From positions 1 through 18,224 of the forward strand of contig USIN01000010.1 in assembly GCA_900554715.1 (NCBI GenBank): a stretch of DNA of 18,224 bases, written 5' to 3'. The notes below the pieces were generated by a model that saw only the letters and a list, made by a program, of their open reading frames with translations, made no database searches and was not told the DNA's origin. The translations under genes and the position numbers were made by a program. Below are positions 14,084 to 18,224 of this stretch, piece by piece (position 1 is the stretch's first letter; every line of letters starts with the position of its first letter). This DNA comes from an uncultured Bacteroidales bacterium. GTDB lineage: Bacteria > Bacteroidota > Bacteroidia > Bacteroidales > Muribaculaceae.

Positions 14084-14115
14084 TCCTGCATGTTTATTAA
14101 TTGCAGGATTTTTTT
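14084..14115 (+). terminator. Terminator after the zeta-like gene
   Basis: TCCTGCA (14084-14090) pairs with TGCAGGA (14102-14108), 11-nt loop, followed by seven T residues. A separate 13-nt palindrome GGGTTATTAACCC is at 14057-14069. Confidence 0.75.
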
Positions 14116-14167
14116 GTATATCGTCGGACGAAGCGGGAGGCGGTCACGTTTAGGGGCTGTAAAATAT

Positions 14168-14201
14168 AAAGGAGGTGAACCTCAACGGGTCCACCTCCTT
14201 T
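14168..14201 (-). terminator. Terminator of the secreted GLUG protein gene
   Basis: AAAGGAGGTG and CACCTCCTTT form a 10-bp stem, extended by three more pairs after a mismatch. It lies 21 nt past the stop at 14223. On the minus strand it continues as ATATTTTA, on the plus strand as TTGC, so it could also back up the toxin-islet terminator. Confidence 0.8.
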
Positions 14202-14222
14202 TTGCTTAATGGTTTATATCTG

Positions 14223-15308
14223 TCAGCGGATATATTCTTTAGTAACTTTGTTGCCGCGGCGTACGATATATATGCCGGCAGCCGGGTTGGTTACCTTGAC
14301 ACCCTGCAGGTTGTAGTATTCAGCGGGTGCATTGTTCTCGCTGTTGTCATCAACGATGTCAACGATGCCGTCGACAGCGTTTTCCTGCCAATTGAGAGCC
14401 GGGTAGTTTTCGTAACGTTTTCTTTCGTTGAAAGCTTCCCAGGTCTGTACTTTGGCTATCATTTCTTCTTTGTTCTCTTCAGTGGCGATGTCGACGTCAC
14501 CTGTAGCGGTGCAGCCGATGAATGCGTTGTCAGCACCTGAGTTGAAGGCGACGAAGCCGTTAGCCTCGACGGCGATGTTGTTTTTGTCGGACGAAGCCAC
14601 CAGGGCGGTCTTGGCCGATTCATCGGCACCGGCGACAGTACCGGCGACATACGAGTTGTTGAGGGTTATCTTGTTCCGTGCGCGTCCGATCAGTCCGCCG
14701 ACATACGACTTGCCGTTTACCGAGCCGTTGAAATAGCAGTTTGTGAGAGTGACCTCGTTGCCGGTTGTGCCGAACAGACCGCCGGTGTAACCGCCTGTTC
14801 CGGTCACCGATCCGGTCACATAAACGTTCTCGACAGAGAGCTTCGCGGCGTTGCTGAACCCGGCGTAGGCACCGAGGACACCGGCACCCTGTACTGTCTC
14901 GACTTTTGCGTCGACAACACCGAGATTTTTGATCCATCCCGAGGGGACGCCGAAGATAGAGGTGCAGTAGCAAGTGCTCTGGGGATTGTTGGCGGGATGG
15001 TCTGCGGGCGCGAAGTTGGAGATGGTGTGGTTCTGACCGTCATAATAGATTTTGCTCAGATAAAGACCGTTGTGACCGCTGATGGCGTGGTATTCTGTCA
15101 CGCCTGCCATGTCGATGTCGGCAGTCTGGACGAAATAGACCTTGATGTCCTGTCCCGAGACATAATTGTAGGCCTCGCACAAATCGGACGCAGACGTGAT
15201 GAGATATGGCTCGGTCTCAGTGCCTTTGCCTTGAAGCTCGGCCGAAACCGAAAATGAAGGCAGGACAAACAACGAGGTCAATGCCATGTTGCGCAGTAGT
15301 TTGTTCAT
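14223..15308 (-). CDS. Secreted GLUG-repeat protein with a Bacteroidetes C-terminal tail
   Basis: A 361-aa exported protein of unknown role. Residues 1-23 are a Sec signal peptide (basic MNKLLRN, hydrophobic core, SVSA before Glu24). Residues 25-130 start a beta-rich repeat region (GTETEPYLITSASDL is a common lead-in of such proteins). Residues 140-275 carry GLUG-type repeats: GVLGAYAG, GYTGGLFGTTGNEVTLTNCY, SYVGGLIGRARNKITLNNSY, each with a GGLxG core followed by an NSY/NCY strand. Residues 328-361 are a tail with YYNLQGVKV, PAAGIYIVR and a basic end, like tails of many Bacteroidales surface proteins that may be type IX sorting signals. A beta-solenoid adhesin or glycan-binding role is plausible but not shown. 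Monocistronic, with a long leader. Confidence 0.8.
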   Translation of the reverse strand: MNKLLRNMALTSLFVLPSFSVSAELQGKGTETEPYLITSASDLCEAYNYVSGQDIKVYFVQTADIDMAGVTEYHAISGHNGLYLSKIYYDGQNHTISNFAPADHPANNPQSTCYCTSIFGVPSGWIKNLGVVDAKVETVQGAGVLGAYAGFSNAAKLSVENVYVTGSVTGTGGYTGGLFGTTGNEVTLTNCYFNGSVNGKSYVGGLIGRARNKITLNNSYVAGTVAGADESAKTALVASSDKNNIAVEANGFVAFNSGADNAFIGCTATGDVDIATEENKEEMIAKVQTWEAFNERKRYENYPALNWQENAVDGIVDIVDDNSENNAPAEYYNLQGVKVTNPAAGIYIVRRGNKVTKEYIR

Positions 15309-15532
15309 AAAGTTGATTTTAGGTATTAATAAATAATTGTATATTGGATGGTTTACAGGTTGTTATGTATGTGAATTTAAATAGTCTGAGGATAATTGAA
15401 TCTAAAAAATATATACTCGATTGTGTAGTTTTTTACTGAAGCTGGTTATGATTACTTCGTAAGTTGTTTCAGTCAATAATTGTAGGTCTGTGGTGAACTG
15501 TCTGTCACGGCATTAGTAACAATATCTGATTG

Positions 15533-15540
15533 CAAAGGTA
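15533..15540 (-). promoter_or_regulatory. Candidate -7 element of the GLUG protein gene
   Basis: TACCTTTG on the minus strand, 225 nt before the ATG. No TTG at the -33 distance; the upstream stretch is almost pure A/T. Confidence 0.5.
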
Positions 15541-15622
15541 ACGATTATTATTTAATAAAAAATTAATTTATGTAAAAAAATAAGTTTTGAGATAAAAACA
15601 GATCATTTCATACCGAAACGAA

Positions 15623-15656
15623 AACGGACACTGTCGGTTATGTGACAGCGCCCGTT
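15623..15656 (-). terminator. Terminator of the MFS transporter gene
   Basis: AACGG-ACA-CTGTC pairs with GACAG-CGC-CCGTT in eleven pairs with two mismatches around an 8-nt loop; the minus strand continues TTCGTTTCGG. It starts 26 nt past the stop at 15682. Confidence 0.7.
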
Positions 15657-15681
15657 AAAAGGTATGGGTTGAAATCAGGTG

Positions 15682-17094
15682 TTATTCTTCAGCAGATTCG
15701 GTTTCGGCGGCGAGGACATCCGCGTTCTTCTTGACGTTGGGTGCTTCGAGGCCATAGTTGTGTCGGCTGTTAAGCACTTTGAGCCATACGCCGAAGATGA
15801 TGGCCAGCACGCCGAATGACGCGAAGATGAGCATCGGCACGCGGTAGCCGCCGGTGGCGTCGAGTGTCTCGCCGATAAGCAGGGGCACGAGGCAGAGACC
15901 AATGTTCTGAATCCAGAAGATAAGGCAGTAGGCCGAGCCGAGAATATTGGCGTCGATGATCTTGGGCACTGAGGGCCAGAGAGCTGCGGGCACGAGTGAG
16001 AACGAGACGCCGAGGACGAGGATGAGCGTTACGGCGAGCCATACCTGAGGTACGGCGGGAAGCAGGAAGGCGAATCCGAGATGGCAGCAGGTCATGATGA
16101 CTGCGCCGATGATGAGCATTGTCGCACCTTTGCCCTTATAGTCAAGGAACGCGCCGAGGAAGGGGGTGAGCACCATCGCCAGGATGGGGAAGACGCTGAA
16201 CAGACGCGAGGCTGTCTCGGCGCTGACATTGAGAGTCTCCTGGACGTAGTTGGGCGCATAGCGCTGGAAGGGGAAAATGCCGCTGTAATAAAGCACGCAG
16301 AGCAGGGCGACGAGCCAGAACATCTTGCTTGAGAATATCTTGCCGAGATCTGAGATATGGAATTCTTCGTCCGAGGCTTCGGCGCCTTTGGCTTTGCCTT
16401 CGGCGGCAAGCTCGCGGTCGAGCTTGGTGTCCATGACCGAGAAGACGACATAGCAGAGCAGACCGATGACGAGCAGGGCGGTGCAGAATGCCAGAGGCGC
16501 GAGCACCGACTGGTCGAATTTGTTAGAAATCAGCGGCGAAATCCACATCGTGGCGAATACGCCGAGGCGGGCTATCGACATCTCGACACCCATGGCAAGC
16601 GCCATCTCTTTGCCTTCAAACCATTTGGCGATAGCCTTTGAGACCGTCGTGCCGGCCATCTCGCAGCCACAGCCGAAAATCATGAAGCCGAGCGACGCCA
16701 TCTTGGCGCTGCCGGGGAACGAAACCCACCACGAATCAAGCCAGAGACAAAGCTCGGTCGATGCAAACCAGTCGCTGACGCCGACCAGCTTGATCGAGGC
16801 GCCGATGACCATGAGCGACGCCGACAGGATGCCGGTGAAGCGTATGCCCATTTTGTCGAGGATGATTCCGGCAAAAATCAGGAAGAAAAAGAAGACGTTG
16901 AGAAAATATTCCGACGCGGCGTAGGTGCCGAAAGCGGCGCTGTCCCAATGGAGTTTCTCCTCAAGCAGTGATTTCAGCGGCGACATGACGTCGACAAACA
17001 TGTAGGCAAAGAACATCATCGAAGCGATGAGTATCAGAGCCGTCCAGCGAGCCCAAGCCTTGTCGTTGAGCGCTTTTTGAATCTGTTCTTTCAT
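15682..17094 (-). CDS. Major facilitator superfamily transporter
   Basis: A 470-aa inner-membrane carrier with about twelve helices, usual MFS length. Visible: first helix after KAWARWTALILIASMMFFAY, motif-A-like GIILDKMGIR in the helix 2-3 loop, EMAGTTVSKAIAKWFEGKEMALAMGVEMSIARLG split around helices 4-5, a central charged loop (DTKLDRELAAEGKAKGAEASDEE), and a second motif-A-like GAFLDYKGKG. The C-terminal tail is acidic. The substrate cannot be read from sequence; the pattern recalls a widespread Bacteroidetes MFS group and perhaps MFSD1-like proteins, with low certainty. The start at 17094 was chosen because the ATG at 17139 falls within the -7 box at 17137-17144. Confidence 0.85.
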   Translation of the reverse strand: MKEQIQKALNDKAWARWTALILIASMMFFAYMFVDVMSPLKSLLEEKLHWDSAAFGTYAASEYFLNVFFFFLIFAGIILDKMGIRFTGILSASLMVIGASIKLVGVSDWFASTELCLWLDSWWVSFPGSAKMASLGFMIFGCGCEMAGTTVSKAIAKWFEGKEMALAMGVEMSIARLGVFATMWISPLISNKFDQSVLAPLAFCTALLVIGLLCYVVFSVMDTKLDRELAAEGKAKGAEASDEEFHISDLGKIFSSKMFWLVALLCVLYYSGIFPFQRYAPNYVQETLNVSAETASRLFSVFPILAMVLTPFLGAFLDYKGKGATMLIIGAVIMTCCHLGFAFLLPAVPQVWLAVTLILVLGVSFSLVPAALWPSVPKIIDANILGSAYCLIFWIQNIGLCLVPLLIGETLDATGGYRVPMLIFASFGVLAIIFGVWLKVLNSRHNYGLEAPNVKKNADVLAAETESAEE

Positions 17095-17136
17095 TTGTGG
17101 TAATGATTGTTTTTTGTTTTTCAGAATTATTGTGCG

Positions 17137-17164
17137 CAAAATTAATGTAAAAACATTAACTTTG
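17137..17164. promoter_or_regulatory. Symmetric divergent promoter of MFS and AI-2E-family genes
   Basis: CAAAATTA (17137-17144) is TAATTTTG on the minus strand, facing the MFS gene; TAACTTTG (17157-17164) faces the AI-2E-family gene. Together they are the outer ends of a 28-bp palindrome with 11 of 12 pairs matching and a 4-nt AAAA centre; the inner part TTAATGT-N4-ACATTAA is perfect. Each -33 region would overlap the opposite -7 box. Confidence 0.7.
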
Positions 17165-17197
17165 AAAACAAAAAGAGACCAAAAACATAAAACCGCA

Positions 17198-18224
17198 ATG
17201 CAAAATGATTTGAAAGGCGCAATGCCGGCGGCGAATCAGGCTGAAAACACCTCCCGCCGTCCGTTTTCGCGTCCGTTTACATTCGACCGCGTCGTCCGTC
17301 TGTTGATAACGATTGCCACGCTTTTCTGCGCCGTCTGGCTTGTCGATGTCCTCAAGTCGGTGCTTCTGCCATTCTGTGTGGCGTGGCTTATCGCCTATAT
17401 GCTCGAGCCGTTCGTGCAGTATAACCGGCGGCTGCTCAGAGTTCGCTCGCGCCTGCTGCCGATATTCATGACCCTATTCGAGACCATACTGATCCTGGTC
17501 GTTATCTGCATCTTCTTCGTCCCGGCGGTTATAGACGAGATGCATCAGGTCGCGCAGTTCATACGCCGTTATGCCGAGACTTCGGGGCAGATAGCGTTTA
17601 TACCCGAGGCGTTTCACGACTATCTCAAGCGCACGATTGACTTCAAGTCGCTCTCCGAGCAGATGACGAGTCAGGACATACAGAACCTCTTTGACATCGC
17701 CGTCCGTTTTGTAAGCGGCGGCCTCGACTTTGTCCTCGGTCTGTTCAACTGGTTTATCATCGTGCTTTATGTCGTCTTTATCATGCTCGACTACGAACGG
17801 CTTCTGCGGGGCTTCAAGCGCATGGTGCCACCGAAATACCGCTCGGGCGCCTACCGTATCGGCAACGACGTCAAAAACAGCATGAACCATTACTTTCGCG
17901 GCCAGGCACTCGTGGCGCTCTGCGTCGGGGTGCTCTTCAGCATCGGTTTTATCATCGTCGGGCTGCCGCTCGCCGTCGTGCTCGGCCTCTTCATCGGCCT
18001 GCTCAACATGGTGCCTTATCTCCAGCTCATATCCATTGTGCCGACGACGCTGCTCTGCCTCGTCTACAGCGCTGACTCCAACGTCGATTTCTGGACCATA
18101 TGGTGGTCGTGTATGGCCGTATATATTATAGTACAATGTATTCAGGACCTCTTTCTCACTCCTAAGATTATGGGTAAGGCGATGGGACTCAATCCGGCCA
18201 TCATCCTGCTGTCGCTTTCGGCCT
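17198..18224 (+). CDS. AI-2E/PerM-family transporter, 3' end beyond window
   Basis: An open frame from ATG 17198 with no stop before the window edge, 342 codons visible. After a polar N-terminus (1-25), helices start at RVVRLLITIATLFCAVWLVDVL; an amphipathic stretch about 110-160 (VIDEMHQVAQFIRRYAETSG) is the family's exposed segment; then YFRGQALVALCVGVLF, the motif LNMVPYLQ, and FLTPKIMGKAMGLNPAIILL at the end. These match the AI-2E transporter family (PF01594), whose members move autoinducer-2, sodium or unknown substrates. Roughly the last 30-50 residues are probably missing. Promoter box TAACTTTG at 17157-17164 gives a leader of about 27 nt. The long minus-strand frame opposite it is a shadow. 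Confidence 0.9.
   Translation, partial: MQNDLKGAMPAANQAENTSRRPFSRPFTFDRVVRLLITIATLFCAVWLVDVLKSVLLPFCVAWLIAYMLEPFVQYNRRLLRVRSRLLPIFMTLFETILILVVICIFFVPAVIDEMHQVAQFIRRYAETSGQIAFIPEAFHDYLKRTIDFKSLSEQMTSQDIQNLFDIAVRFVSGGLDFVLGLFNWFIIVLYVVFIMLDYERLLRGFKRMVPPKYRSGAYRIGNDVKNSMNHYFRGQALVALCVGVLFSIGFIIVGLPLAVVLGLFIGLLNMVPYLQLISIVPTTLLCLVYSADSNVDFWTIWWSCMAVYIIVQCIQDLFLTPKIMGKAMGLNPAIILLSLSA

Larger units (their letters stand above)
15309..15681. other. 373-bp AT-rich region with long leader
   Basis: No gene is seen. It contains the probable start of the GLUG-protein transcript near 15525, giving a leader of roughly 220 nt, and the MFS terminator at 15623-15656. A possible leader hairpin pairs ACTGAAGC (15435-15442) with GTTTCAGT (15466-15473), with a small TTAC-TTC-GTAA hairpin inside. 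No known riboswitch pattern was recognised. Confidence 0.5.

Noticed and set aside
12942..14115. Integrative element with tRNA-Pro as attachment site
   Set aside because: No copy of the tRNA 3' end and no integrase or other mobility gene were found in the window; only the islet's composition and repeats hint at transfer.
14168..14201. AAAGGAGGTG stretch complementary to the 16S rRNA 3' end
   Set aside because: It resembles a strong Shine-Dalgarno site, but no start codon follows at the right distance and it is one arm of a terminator hairpin.
17474..18136. Long minus-strand open frame of 220 codons
   Set aside because: It is the shadow of the AI-2E-family gene on the plus strand; its product is an acidic, repetitive sequence without domains, and the plus-strand frame has clear family motifs.

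Overview
The window looks like chromosomal DNA from a Bacteroidales bacterium, possibly Muribaculaceae. The grounds are promoter boxes of the Bacteroidetes type (TTG, about 20 nt, TAnnTTTG) in front of most transcription units, an apparent lack of Shine-Dalgarno leaders, a fused SecDF of Bacteroidetes length, a secreted protein with the YNLQGV...GIYI tail common in this order, and fairly GC-rich core genes. No database search was possible; the family placement is inference.

Left part, minus strand (184-6055). A BlaI/MecI-type repressor comes first. Next is a two-gene unit of a six-helix membrane protein and a small winged-helix regulator; two 17-bp palindromes flank and occupy its promoter, which suggests self-control. 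A four-gene operon follows, in transcription order: a MalY/PatB-type PLP enzyme, AroA (EPSP synthase), a small one-helix protein with a CCGMHVTC motif, and a ZnuB-type metal ABC permease joined in frame to a lipoprotein-like TlpA/thioredoxin domain.

Middle part (6081-12668). A divergent promoter pair drives the PLP-enzyme operon leftward and tRNA-Arg(CCT) rightward. The tRNA and its probable terminator lie antisense inside the 3' end of folA. Read leftward, folA ends an operon of a NapH-NapG-like iron-sulfur membrane protein, thyA and folA. Rubrerythrin stands alone on the plus strand and converges, across a shared 14-bp hairpin, on a large fused secDF.

Right part (12915-18224). tRNA-Pro(CGG) has its own promoter and terminator and is followed by a visibly AT-richer islet: a 71-aa putative antitoxin and a zeta-toxin-like kinase gene broken by a one-base frameshift, with ACGGGACA repeats on both sides. 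Then come a secreted GLUG-repeat protein and an MFS transporter, both on the minus strand. The MFS gene shares a nearly perfect 28-bp palindromic divergent promoter with a plus-strand AI-2E/PerM-family transporter that runs off the right edge.

The most unusual items are the permease-thioredoxin fusion, the NapH-NapG fusion with an internal twin-arginine motif, the folA/tRNA antisense overlap, the self-control circuit at 1628-1734, and the symmetric divergent promoter at 17137-17164. No CRISPR array, insertion sequence or obviously new defence system was seen.
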